The position numbers were made by a program, and so were the translations under genes. Positions 1 to 5,716 of a stretch of DNA of 9,858 nt are shown here, piece by piece. The notes beneath the pieces are model-generated. The model made no database searches. It had not been told where the DNA came from and saw only the letters and a program-made list of their open reading frames with translations. How positions within the stretch are numbered: the stretch's first letter is position 1; each line of letters starts with the position of its first letter. The stretch is from an uncultured Lachnobacterium sp. (lineage in GTDB: Bacteria; Bacillota; Clostridia; Lachnospirales; Lachnospiraceae). The stretch covers positions 1 to 9,858 of the forward strand of contig URLU01000073.1 in assembly GCA_900548765.1 (NCBI GenBank). The letters are read 5' to 3'.

Positions 1-237
1 TCTTCCTGCAACCTGATTGCAGACAGTGATATGGCATCCATTGTGGATTCACTTGTGGCACCTTTGTCTGTCATAAATGCTCTTATCGTTGCCCTCTGTA
101 TGAAAAAGCAGAAACAGGTGGCGAAGACCCTGACAGAGCTTGAGGATATCTGGGAAGCTTATCAGGTCTACGAAAATGATGAGATAAACTATATTGATGA
201 TTCCATAAAGGTTCATTACGCAAAATTAGAGGATTGA
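1..237 (+). CDS. C-terminal fragment of a probable RpiR/MurR-family (SIS-domain) transcriptional regulator
   Basis: The reading frame is open from base 1 and ends at TGA 235-237, followed directly by an in-frame TAA, so only about 78 C-terminal residues are visible and the start lies outside the window. The segment has an Asp-Ser-Leu-Val-Ala-Pro-Leu-Ser stretch, a hydrophobic helix rich in Ile, Leu and Ala, a Lys-rich patch, and a final acidic helix with Trp-Glu-Ala-Tyr. This resembles the end of the sugar-phosphate-sensing SIS domain in Lachnospiraceae RpiR-type regulators, which bind DNA through an N-terminal HTH not visible here. An in-frame ATG at 31 would start in mid-domain and has no convincing ribosome binding site, so it is not taken as a real start. 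Only 3 nt separate it from the flavoprotein gene, suggesting cotranscription. The family call rests on memory of the C-terminal pattern, without a visible diagnostic motif. Confidence 0.6.
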   Translation, partial: SSCNLIADSDMASIVDSLVAPLSVINALIVALCMKKQKQVAKTLTELEDIWEAYQVYENDEINYIDDSIKVHYAKLED

Positions 238-240
238 TAA

Positions 241-1467
241 ATGAGTAAAGTGATAGTCGTCGGCGGTGGTGCCGCAGGAATGATGGCTTGCCATGCCGCA
301 GCTATGTGCGGTCATCAGGTGACTCTTCTTGAGAAAAATGAGAAGCTTGGAAAGAAAATATATATAACCGGAAAAGGACGCTGTAACCTTACTAATGCCA
401 GTGATATTGAAGCCTTGTTTGCAAACGTGATGAGCAACAGGAAGTTTTTGTACAGTGCTTTTTACACATTTGACAACAATCAGGTTATTGACTTGTTTGA
501 AATGAATGGCATGGCGACCAAGACCGAGAGAGGAAACAGGGTTTTTCCTGTGTCTGACCATTCATCAGATGTCATATCTACTATGGCAAAGGTTTTAAAG
601 AATGACAATGTCGAGGTGAAGCTTAATACCACAGTACAGAGCCTCATAATAAAAGAAAATAAGGCTTGTGGAGTGATTGTAAACGGCAAAGAGATTTCTG
701 CTGACAATGTAATCCTGTGTACGGGAGGGCTGTCATATCCTTCAACCGGCTCAACCGGAGATGGATATGAGTTTGCTAAAAAGGCAGGACACAGAATAAT
801 AGACTGCACACCATCCCTTGTGCCCTTTAACATAAGGGAAGAGTGGGTAAAAGACCTGCAGGGCTTATCTCTTAAAAATTCGGCAGTCACAATATATGAT
901 GGAAAGAAAAAACTCTACAATGATTTTGGAGAAATGCTTTTTACACATTTTGGTGTGAGCGGACCTATGATATTATCCGCCAGCGGCAATATTAAGGCGG
1001 CAGAGTTTGCAAAGCCGCTAAAGCTTGTGATTGACTTAAAGCCTGCCATGACAGAAGACCAGCTTGATAAACGGATACTCAGGGATTTTGATGAAAATAA
1101 AAATAAACAGTTTAGAAATTCTGTCTCAAAGCTGTTGCCATCAAAGCTTATACCAATTATTATTGATTTATCGGGAATTGACCCTGATAAGAAGGTGAAT
1201 GAAATCTCCAAAGAAGAAAGAAGTCATTTTGTTCATCTGCTCAAAAATCTTACAATGACAATCAATGGTCTCAGGGGATGGAATGAGGCGATTATCACCA
1301 AGGGCGGCATAAATGTCAAAGACGTAAATCCATCCACCATGGAATCAAAGCTTGTAAGCAATTTGTTTTTTGCAGGAGAGGTTCTGGATCTTGATGCAAT
1401 GACAGGCGGATATAATTTACAGATAGCGTGGTCCACAGGGTATCTGGCTGGGCTTAGCTGCGTATAG
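241..1467 (+). CDS. BaiN/HI0933-family FAD-dependent NAD(P) oxidoreductase (flavoprotein)
   Basis: This is a 408-residue soluble flavoprotein, about the usual length for the family. It opens with a Rossmann dinucleotide-binding fold: Gly8-Gly-Gly10-Ala-Ala-Gly13, with Glu31 at the end of the second strand expected to hold the ADP ribose. The family signature KKIYITGKGRCNLTN follows at about residues 38-52. A second conserved block, with Gly162-Gly163 and Tyr166-Pro-Ser-Thr-Gly-Ser-Thr-Gly-Asp-Gly, lies at 162-175. The C-terminal FAD block has Gly379-Glu380-Val-Leu-Asp and Gly389-Gly-Tyr-Asn at 379-392. The start is supported by AGAGG at 228-232, 8 nt upstream. One homologue, BaiN of Clostridium scindens, was linked to bile acid 7-dehydroxylation, but the family is widespread in bacteria and its common role is unsettled. 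Nothing here (no bai genes nearby) supports a bile acid role; I infer a housekeeping redox function. Family assignment is firm, substrate unknown. Confidence 0.9.
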   Translation: MSKVIVVGGGAAGMMACHAAAMCGHQVTLLEKNEKLGKKIYITGKGRCNLTNASDIEALFANVMSNRKFLYSAFYTFDNNQVIDLFEMNGMATKTERGNRVFPVSDHSSDVISTMAKVLKNDNVEVKLNTTVQSLIIKENKACGVIVNGKEISADNVILCTGGLSYPSTGSTGDGYEFAKKAGHRIIDCTPSLVPFNIREEWVKDLQGLSLKNSAVTIYDGKKKLYNDFGEMLFTHFGVSGPMILSASGNIKAAEFAKPLKLVIDLKPAMTEDQLDKRILRDFDENKNKQFRNSVSKLLPSKLIPIIIDLSGIDPDKKVNEISKEERSHFVHLLKNLTMTINGLRGWNEAIITKGGINVKDVNPSTMESKLVSNLFFAGEVLDLDAMTGGYNLQIAWSTGYLAGLSCV

Positions 1468-1476
1468 GAGGAAAAT

Positions 1477-2139
1477 ATGATTTATAATATAGCAATTGAC
1501 GGACCGGCAGGAGCTGGAAAAAGCACAATAGCCAAAAAGCTTGCGGCTGATTTGGGATATGTATATGTAGATACAGGCGCAATGTACCGAGCTATGGCAT
1601 ATTACTTTTTGCAGAATAACATAGCTGCGGATGATGAAGCAGCAATTTCAGCAGCCTGTCCTGATGTAAATGTCACAATCGAGTACAAGGATGGTGCACA
1701 GCAGGTTATTTTAAATGGTGAAAATGTAAACGGAGTAATCAGAAACGAAGAGGTTGGAAATATGGCATCCGCAACAAGTGTCTATCCGGTTGTGAGAACC
1801 AAGCTTGTAGAGCTTCAGAGACAGCTTGCAGCAAAGCAGAGTGTCATAATGGACGGCAGAGATATTGGTACAGTGGTATTACCAGATGCAAATGTGAAGA
1901 TATACCTCACAGCAAGCTCAAAGGTCAGGGCTAAAAGACGCTATGACGAGCTGACCGCCAAGGGTGAAAAATGTGATTTGGATGCCATAGAGCAGGATAT
2001 AATAGATAGAGACTACCGCGATATGCACCGCGAGACTTCACCGCTTAAGCAGGCAGATGACGCTGTGCTTCTGGATTCATCAGACCTTGACATTGATGGT
2101 GTGGTAGCAAAAATGAAAGAGATTATCAAAGAGGCATAA
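1477..2139 (+). CDS. cmk: Cytidylate kinase (CMP/dCMP kinase)
   Basis: Cytosolic enzyme that phosphorylates CMP and dCMP with ATP in pyrimidine salvage and recycling of CMP from RNA and lipid turnover. Its 220 residues match the usual bacterial length. Visible motifs, in order: the P-loop GPAGAGKST at 9-17; Asp32-Thr-Gly-Ala-Met-Tyr-Arg38 of the nucleotide-binding region; Asp126-Gly-Arg-Asp-Ile-Gly-Thr132, the CMP-binding signature; and Arg178-Asp179 with Asp182, Arg185 and Ser188-Pro-Leu190 of the lid region. The Shine-Dalgarno AGGAGG (1466-1471) overlaps the flavoprotein stop codon (TAG 1465-1467) and sits 5 nt before the ATG, so the two genes are probably translationally coupled. ispH starts 3 nt after the stop. 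cmk next to ispH and an S1-domain gene is a recurring Clostridial arrangement. Confidence 0.97.
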   Translation: MIYNIAIDGPAGAGKSTIAKKLAADLGYVYVDTGAMYRAMAYYFLQNNIAADDEAAISAACPDVNVTIEYKDGAQQVILNGENVNGVIRNEEVGNMASATSVYPVVRTKLVELQRQLAAKQSVIMDGRDIGTVVLPDANVKIYLTASSKVRAKRRYDELTAKGEKCDLDAIEQDIIDRDYRDMHRETSPLKQADDAVLLDSSDLDIDGVVAKMKEIIKEA

Positions 2140-2142
2140 CAT

Positions 2143-2997
2143 ATGAATGTAACGGTTGCAAAAAGTGCCGGTTTCTGCTTTGGGGTAAAGAGGGCTGTAA
2201 ACATGGTCTATGAGCAGATTGAGAATGAAAATCTGCCAATTTATACTTATGGTCCGATTATTCATAATGACGAAGTGGTAAAGGATATGGAAGAAAAAGG
2301 TGTCAGGGTAATTAAGTATCTGGACGAATTTGACAGCATTCCTAAGGGAATAGTCATAATACGATCCCATGGCATAAGCAGATATGAGCACGAAAGACTT
2401 CAAAATGCCGGATTTAAAATAATGGATGCCACCTGTCCCTTTGTACTTAAGATTCACAGACTGGTGGAGAAGCACAGCAGTGAGGGCAGCCATATAATTA
2501 TAATTGGCAATCCTGACCATCCTGAGGTGGAGGGAATAAGAGGATGGGTAATAGGAGAAGCGGTTACTATAATTAACAGTGCTGAGGATGCCCAAAAATT
2601 TTCCCTGAAATCGGATAAAAAAGTATGTATTGTCAGTCAAACGACATTTAACTACAATAAATTTCAAGAATTAGTTGAAATTATAATGAAAAAAGGTTAT
2701 GATATATGTGTTTTAAATACAATCTGTAACGCAACTGAGGAACGTCAGACAGAGGCGAGGAAGATTTCAATGAAATCTGAAGCCATGATTGTCATAGGCG
2801 ATAAGAACAGTTCCAACACACAGAAGCTATTTGAAATATGTAAAAAAGAATGTGAAAATACTTACTATATACAAACGAGTAAAGGCATGGATTACAACAA
2901 ATTAAAATCCATCAATAACGTAGGTATTACCGCAGGGGCTTCAACCCCAAACAATATTATTGAGGAGGTTTCAAAGAATGTCAGAAATGAGCTTTGA
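2143..2997 (+). CDS. ispH: 4-hydroxy-3-methylbut-2-enyl diphosphate reductase
   Basis: Last enzyme of the MEP (non-mevalonate) isoprenoid pathway: a [4Fe-4S] protein that reductively dehydrates HMBPP to IPP and DMAPP. The 284 residues cover the complete enzyme. The three cluster-ligand cysteines are Cys12 (AGFCFGVKRAV block), Cys98 (Asp-Ala-Thr-Cys-Pro) and Cys195 (Thr-Ile-Cys-Asn-Ala-Thr). Substrate-binding residues are also in place: His41 (GPIIHN), His76 (Arg-Ser-His-Gly), His126 and catalytic Glu128 (HPEVEG), Thr167/Thr168 (SQTT), the Ser-Ser-Asn motif, and Ala-Gly-Ala-Ser-Thr-Pro near the C-terminus. AAAGAGG (2128-2134) within the end of cmk lies 8 nt before the ATG. Many Clostridia fuse this enzyme to the S1 protein; here ispH ends at its own TGA (2995-2997), 20 nt inside the S1 gene and in another frame. 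Reducing power would come from ferredoxin or flavodoxin. Confidence 0.97.
   Translation: MNVTVAKSAGFCFGVKRAVNMVYEQIENENLPIYTYGPIIHNDEVVKDMEEKGVRVIKYLDEFDSIPKGIVIIRSHGISRYEHERLQNAGFKIMDATCPFVLKIHRLVEKHSSEGSHIIIIGNPDHPEVEGIRGWVIGEAVTIINSAEDAQKFSLKSDKKVCIVSQTTFNYNKFQELVEIIMKKGYDICVLNTICNATEERQTEARKISMKSEAMIVIGDKNSSNTQKLFEICKKECENTYYIQTSKGMDYNKLKSINNVGITAGASTPNNIIEEVSKNVRNEL
2962..2968 (+). promoter_or_regulatory. Ribosome binding site setting the S1 gene start
   Basis: GAGGAGG lies inside the last codons of ispH and is 9 nt before ATG 2978. It supports that ATG over the upstream in-frame TTG at 2960, which overlaps the SD itself, and over the ATG at 2987, which is 18 nt away. Confidence 0.85.
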
Positions 2998-4072
2998 ACA
3001 AATGCTTGACGCGTATGAAAAAACAATAAGAAATGGAGAAGTGGTTGAAGGTACCGTTATTGATGTTAAACCTGACGAGATTATCCTTAATATCGGATAC
3101 AAGTCTGATGGAATCATTTCACGTAACGAATACACTAACGAACCAAACGTAGACCTTACAACTGTAGTAAAAGTTGGCGATACAATGGAAGCTAAGGTTG
3201 TAAAAGTAAATGATGGTGAGGGACAGGTTCTCCTTTCATATAAGCGTCTCGCTGCAGAAAAAGGCAGCAAGAGATTAGAGGAAGCTTTTGAAAACAATGA
3301 GGTTTTAAAGGCAAAGGTTACACAGGTATTAGCTGGTGGTGTTTGTGTCAATGTTGACGAGACAAGAGTATTTATCCCAGCAAGTCTTGTTTCAGATACT
3401 TTTGAGAAGGATTTGAACAAGTTCAAGGATCAGGAAATTGAGTTTGTTATTACAGAGTTTGATCCTAAGAAGAGAAGAATTATTGGAAACAGAAAGACAT
3501 TATTAGTAGCTCAGAAGGCTGAGCAGCAGAAAGAGCTCTTGGCAAAGATTTCTGAGGGAGACGTGATTGAGGGAACAATCAAGAACGTTACAGATTTCGG
3601 TGCTTTCGTAGACCTTGGTGGAGTAGACGGATTACTTCATATCTCTGAGATGTCTTGGGGAAGAGTTGAGAATCCTAAGAAAGTCTTCACAGTTGGACAG
3701 AAGGTCAGAGTATTTATCAAGAGCATCAACGATACAAAGATTGCACTCAGCATGAAGTTCAATGATGAAAATCCATGGAATGGCGCTGCTGAGAAGTATG
3801 CGGTTGGAAATGTTGTAAAGGGAACTGTAGCTCGTATGACAGATTTCGGTGCTTTCATTGAGCTTGCTCCTGGAGTAGATGCATTACTTCATGTATCACA
3901 GATTTCAAAGGATCATGTAGAGAAGCCAGCTGATGTATTAAAAATTGGTCAGGAAGTTGAAGCAAAGATTGTAGATTTCAACGAGGCTGAGAAGAAGATT
4001 AGCTTAAGTGTTAAGGCTTTACTTGCTCCTGAAGAGGAAGAGGCAACTGAAGAAGAAGCTTCAGAGGAATAA
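2978..4072 (+). CDS. rpsA: Four-domain S1 RNA-binding protein (30S ribosomal protein S1 homologue)
   Basis: A 364-residue cytoplasmic RNA-binding protein with four OB-fold S1 domains, roughly at residues 19-90, 106-175, 193-264 and 275-348, and a very acidic Glu/Ala tail (350-364). Domains 3 and 4 are the most canonical: each has Thr-Asp-Phe-Gly-Ala-Phe, then Gly-Val-Asp-(Gly/Ala)-Leu-Leu-His-(Ile/Val)-Ser, and ends in a Lys-Ile-(Ala/Ser)-Leu-Ser strand. Domains 1 and 2 are more diverged. Four domains match the Firmicute S1/YpfD type and not the six-domain E. coli S1, so its role as a true ribosomal subunit is uncertain; mRNA binding in translation is the family expectation. The start at ATG 2978 is chosen from the SD at 2962-2968. 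The gene overlaps ispH by 20 nt, so translational coupling is likely. Isoleucine is coded mostly by ATT/ATC, unlike the ATA-rich upstream genes, consistent with high expression. A strong terminator follows. Confidence 0.93.
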   Translation: MSEMSFEQMLDAYEKTIRNGEVVEGTVIDVKPDEIILNIGYKSDGIISRNEYTNEPNVDLTTVVKVGDTMEAKVVKVNDGEGQVLLSYKRLAAEKGSKRLEEAFENNEVLKAKVTQVLAGGVCVNVDETRVFIPASLVSDTFEKDLNKFKDQEIEFVITEFDPKKRRIIGNRKTLLVAQKAEQQKELLAKISEGDVIEGTIKNVTDFGAFVDLGGVDGLLHISEMSWGRVENPKKVFTVGQKVRVFIKSINDTKIALSMKFNDENPWNGAAEKYAVGNVVKGTVARMTDFGAFIELAPGVDALLHVSQISKDHVEKPADVLKIGQEVEAKIVDFNEAEKKISLSVKALLAPEEEEATEEEASEE

Positions 4073-4079
4073 GATTTAT

Positions 4080-4113
4080 GGGAGCTGTCTATATAGGCGG
4101 CTCCCTATTTTTT
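4080..4113 (+). terminator. Intrinsic terminator of the upstream gene cluster
   Basis: An 11-bp stem pairs 4080-4090 (GGGAGCTGTCT) with 4095-4105 (AGGCGGCTCCC), with two G-U pairs, around an ATAT loop. It is followed by TATTTTTT ending at 4113. It lies 7 nt after the S1 stop codon and separates that cluster from cheR. The 49 nt between it and the cheR start hold no promoter that I can defend. Confidence 0.93.
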
Positions 4114-4162
4114 CATCTACGCATATAGGACTAATTTACTAATTGACTGTAGGAGGGGAAAT

Positions 4163-4939
4163 ATGTTCGATAAATATGAAGAATTTAAGGCTGATGTGTT
4201 TAAACTTACAAAGATTGATTTGAACTATTACAAAGAAAAACAGATGAGAAGACGTATTGATACATTGGCTAATAAGAATGGTGCCAAGTCTTACGAGGAA
4301 TACATTCAGATGATTAAATCTGATAAGGAAAAGTTCGAGCAGTTCGTAAACTTTCTTACCATCAATGTGTCAGAATTTTACAGAAATCCGGACCAGTGGA
4401 AGCTTATGGATCAGCAGGTAATTCCAAAGCTTATAAAGGAGCAGAGAAAGCCAATTAAGATTTGGAGTGCTGCATGTTCTACAGGAGATGAGCCATATTC
4501 ACTGGCAATGGCATTTTCAAAGCATGTACCACTGTCTGACATCAAAATCCTTGCAACAGATATTGACAAGCAGGTTATTGAGCATGCCAAGGTAGGACTT
4601 TATTCAGAGAAGAGTATCGCAGGAGTACCGGCAGACTTAAAGAAAAAGTATTTTACACAGATTGGTAATTCCTACCAGATATCTGATGATATCAAGAGAT
4701 GCGTTACATTTAAGGAGCATAATCTCTTGAAGGATGTGTATCCAAAGGATTTTGACCTGATTCTTTGCAGAAACGTGGTTATCTACTTCACAGATGAGGC
4801 AAAGGATATGATTTATAAGAACTTTTATGGTTCTCTTAAGTCAAAGGGTGTACTATTCATAGGAAGCACAGAGCAGATTAGCAACTACAAGGACTTAGGT
4901 TTTAATCGTATGAGCAGCTTCTATTTTGAGAAGCCTTGA
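4163..4939 (+). CDS. cheR: Chemotaxis protein methyltransferase CheR
   Basis: Transfers methyl groups from S-adenosylmethionine to glutamates of methyl-accepting chemotaxis proteins, the adaptation arm of chemotaxis, working at the receptor arrays against CheB. The 258 residues comprise an N-terminal helical CheR domain (about 1-75), with a basic Lys-Gln-Met-Arg-Arg-Arg helix near 26-31 and Asn68-Val-Ser-Glu-Phe-Tyr-Arg74, and a Rossmann methyltransferase domain. The SAM site shows Ser102-Ala-Ala-Cys-Ser-Thr-Gly-Asp-Glu-Pro-Tyr112, Ala131-Thr-Asp-Ile-Asp135, and Cys202-Arg-Asn-Val-Val-Ile-Tyr-Phe209. Gly234-Ser-Thr-Glu237 lies near the C-terminus. It is slightly shorter than E. coli CheR and has no C-terminal receptor-tethering pentapeptide-binding extension. 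SD AGGAGGGG (4151-4158) is 4 nt before the ATG. Terminators on both sides make it a single-gene unit, away from any che or flagellar cluster in view. Confidence 0.95.
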   Translation: MFDKYEEFKADVFKLTKIDLNYYKEKQMRRRIDTLANKNGAKSYEEYIQMIKSDKEKFEQFVNFLTINVSEFYRNPDQWKLMDQQVIPKLIKEQRKPIKIWSAACSTGDEPYSLAMAFSKHVPLSDIKILATDIDKQVIEHAKVGLYSEKSIAGVPADLKKKYFTQIGNSYQISDDIKRCVTFKEHNLLKDVYPKDFDLILCRNVVIYFTDEAKDMIYKNFYGSLKSKGVLFIGSTEQISNYKDLGFNRMSSFYFEKP

Positions 4940-4950
4940 TTTGCTTTTAT

Positions 4951-4979
4951 AGGCAGTCCTTATGGGCTGCCTTTGTTTT
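4951..4979 (+). terminator. Intrinsic terminator of cheR
   Basis: A 9-bp stem (4951-4959 AGGCAGTCC with 4964-4972 GGGCTGCCT, one G-U pair) closes a TTAT loop and is followed by TTGTTTT. It begins 11 nt after the cheR stop codon. Its T-tract runs into the first unit of the tandem repeat that follows. Confidence 0.92.
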
Positions 4980-5102
4980 ATGCCAGAGCATATAATTAAA
5001 GTGTCCAGTGGTAGGTTTTATGTTAACCAAAGTATGTAATAAAAACTGCAGGTGGTAGATTTTATGTTAACCAAAGTATATACGAAAGACCACAAGTGAT
5101 AG
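4975..5102 (+). repeat. Degenerate 44-bp tandem repeat (three units, possible fourth)
   Basis: Three head-to-tail units fill most of this gap. Unit 1 is 4975-5014 (40 nt, lacking 4 nt), unit 2 is 5015-5058 and unit 3 is 5059-5102 (44 nt each). Units 2 and 3 agree at 35 of 44 positions, and seven of the nine differences are transitions. Unit 1 agrees with unit 2 at 30 of 40 aligned positions after a 4-nt gap. Each unit has TTTTATG near its start, a CC(A/G)AAG-like middle, and ends in GTGGTAG or GTGATAG. Units 2 and 3 share the block TTTTATGTTAACCAAAGTAT exactly. A shorter possible fourth copy (about 5103-5118, GTTGGCTAAAGATA) leads into the GNAT ribosome binding site. The period is not a multiple of three, so this is not a coding repeat. 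Function unknown: operator array, leader RNA structure, or decaying minisatellite. Confidence 0.8.
4991..4996 (+). promoter_or_regulatory. Possible -10 element for the GNAT gene
   Basis: A perfect TATAAT sits in repeat unit 1, about 135 nt before the GNAT start. No good -35 box is present 16-18 nt upstream (the sequence there is the terminator stem), and there is no extended TGn. If used, the leader RNA would contain both full 44-nt repeat units. Weak call. Confidence 0.25.
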
Positions 5103-5117
5103 AAGTTGGCTAAAGAT

Positions 5118-5123
5118 AAGGAG
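5118..5123 (+). promoter_or_regulatory. Ribosome binding site setting the GNAT start
   Basis: AAGGAG ends 7 nt before ATG 5131 but only 1 nt before the in-frame ATG at 5125, which is too close for initiation. This places the real start at 5131. Confidence 0.8.
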
Positions 5124-5130
5124 AATGTTT

Positions 5131-5676
5131 ATGGCTGTGATAGAAACAGAGCACTTAATATTAAGGAAATGGGAGGATACAGATGCAGAGAGCCTCTTTG
5201 AGTATGCCAAAGACCCTGATGTTGGTCCTATAGCAGGCTGGCCATGCCATAAAAATGTGGAGGAGAGCAGAATCGTAATTAAAAATGTTCTGTCTTATCC
5301 AGAATGTTATGCAATTTGCCAAAAAGATGATAATATTGCGATAGGTTCAATAGAATTAAAACTGAATGGAAATACCACTATGACTAATCGTGATGATGAG
5401 TGCGAGCTTGGTTACTGGCTGGGAAAACCTTTCTGGGGTAAGGGCTATATGCCGGAGGCTGCAGCTGCTCTGATAAAGAGAGGTTTTACAGAGCTTGGCA
5501 TGAGGACAGTCTGGTGCGGTTATTATGATGGAAATGCAAAGTCTAAGAGGGTGCAGGAGAAGCTTGGGTTTAAAGCTTATGGAATACGTGAAAATGTGAA
5601 TGTTTCCCTGCTGAATGAAGTGAGGACCGAGCATGTGAATATAATGACCAAGGAGATGTGGGAGACCAGAGCCTAA
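5131..5676 (+). CDS. GNAT-family N-acetyltransferase (RimJ/RimL-like, Acetyltransf_3 type)
   Basis: A 181-residue cytosolic acetyltransferase that would move an acetyl group from acetyl-CoA to an amine; the acceptor cannot be told from sequence. It opens in the RimJ/RimL style (Ile-Glu-Thr-Glu-His-Leu-Ile-Leu-Arg). The core strand Glu92-Leu-Gly-Tyr-Trp-Leu leads into the pyrophosphate-binding loop Trp102-Gly-Lys-Gly-Tyr-Met (GxGxxG-like), then Glu109-Ala-Ala-Ala. Later come Asn135 and the closing signature Ser138-Lys-Arg-Val-Gln-Glu-Lys-Leu-Gly-Phe147, typical of the family. Homologues include ribosomal-protein N-terminal acetyltransferases and many uncharacterised small-molecule enzymes. It is a single gene, preceded by the 44-bp tandem repeat and converging on the yprB-like gene. 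The start at 5131 is preferred to 5125 because of SD spacing. Confidence 0.88.
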   Translation: MAVIETEHLILRKWEDTDAESLFEYAKDPDVGPIAGWPCHKNVEESRIVIKNVLSYPECYAICQKDDNIAIGSIELKLNGNTTMTNRDDECELGYWLGKPFWGKGYMPEAAAALIKRGFTELGMRTVWCGYYDGNAKSKRVQEKLGFKAYGIRENVNVSLLNEVRTEHVNIMTKEMWETRA

Positions 5677-5716
5677 AAATAAATAGCCAGAGGGAACATC
5701 ACTTCCCACTGGCTAT
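5675..5716 (-). terminator. Hairpin terminator between convergent genes, oriented mainly for the yprB-like gene
   Basis: Bases 5683-5696 pair with 5703-5716 in a 14-bp stem with one A-A mismatch, around a 6-nt loop. On the minus strand the stem is followed by TTATTTTTA (5682 down to 5674), a good U-tract, so it should end the yprB-like transcript; that gene's stop codon (5699-5701) lies in the loop. On the plus strand the hairpin starts 6 nt after the GNAT stop but only the weak AACTTTAA follows, so bidirectional action is possible but less certain. Confidence 0.82.

Noticed and set aside
226..561. Minus-strand open frame opposite the flavoprotein gene
   Set aside because: It is a shadow frame with no ribosome binding site or recognisable domain; the plus strand encodes a clear conserved flavoprotein.
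2080..2667. 195-codon minus-strand open frame opposite cmk and ispH
   Set aside because: It spans two well-supported plus-strand genes and its translation shows no recognisable domain; a long AT-rich shadow frame.
2682..2687. TATAAT inside ispH as a promoter for the S1 gene
   Set aside because: There is no -35 box at a usable distance and no extended TGn; AT-rich coding sequence gives such matches by chance.
2960..2977. Upstream TTG start for the S1 protein, adding six residues
   Set aside because: The TTG overlaps the GAGGAGG ribosome binding site; ATG 2978 has correct 9-nt spacing.
2924..2997. Programmed +1 frameshift producing an IspH-S1 fusion
   Set aside because: No convincing slippery sequence was seen, and the S1 gene has its own strong ribosome binding site and ATG, so separate initiation explains the layout.
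4143..4148. TTGACT as a -35 box for cheR
   Set aside because: It lies 15 nt before the cheR start codon, so any -10 and start site would fall inside the gene.
4975..5102. The tandem repeat as a CRISPR array
   Set aside because: The units are contiguous diverged copies without unique spacers, are not matched in length to CRISPR repeats, and no cas genes are present.
5125..5130. ATG at 5125 as the GNAT start
   Set aside because: It is only 1 nt from the AAGGAG ribosome binding site; the ATG at 5131 has a normal 7-nt spacing.
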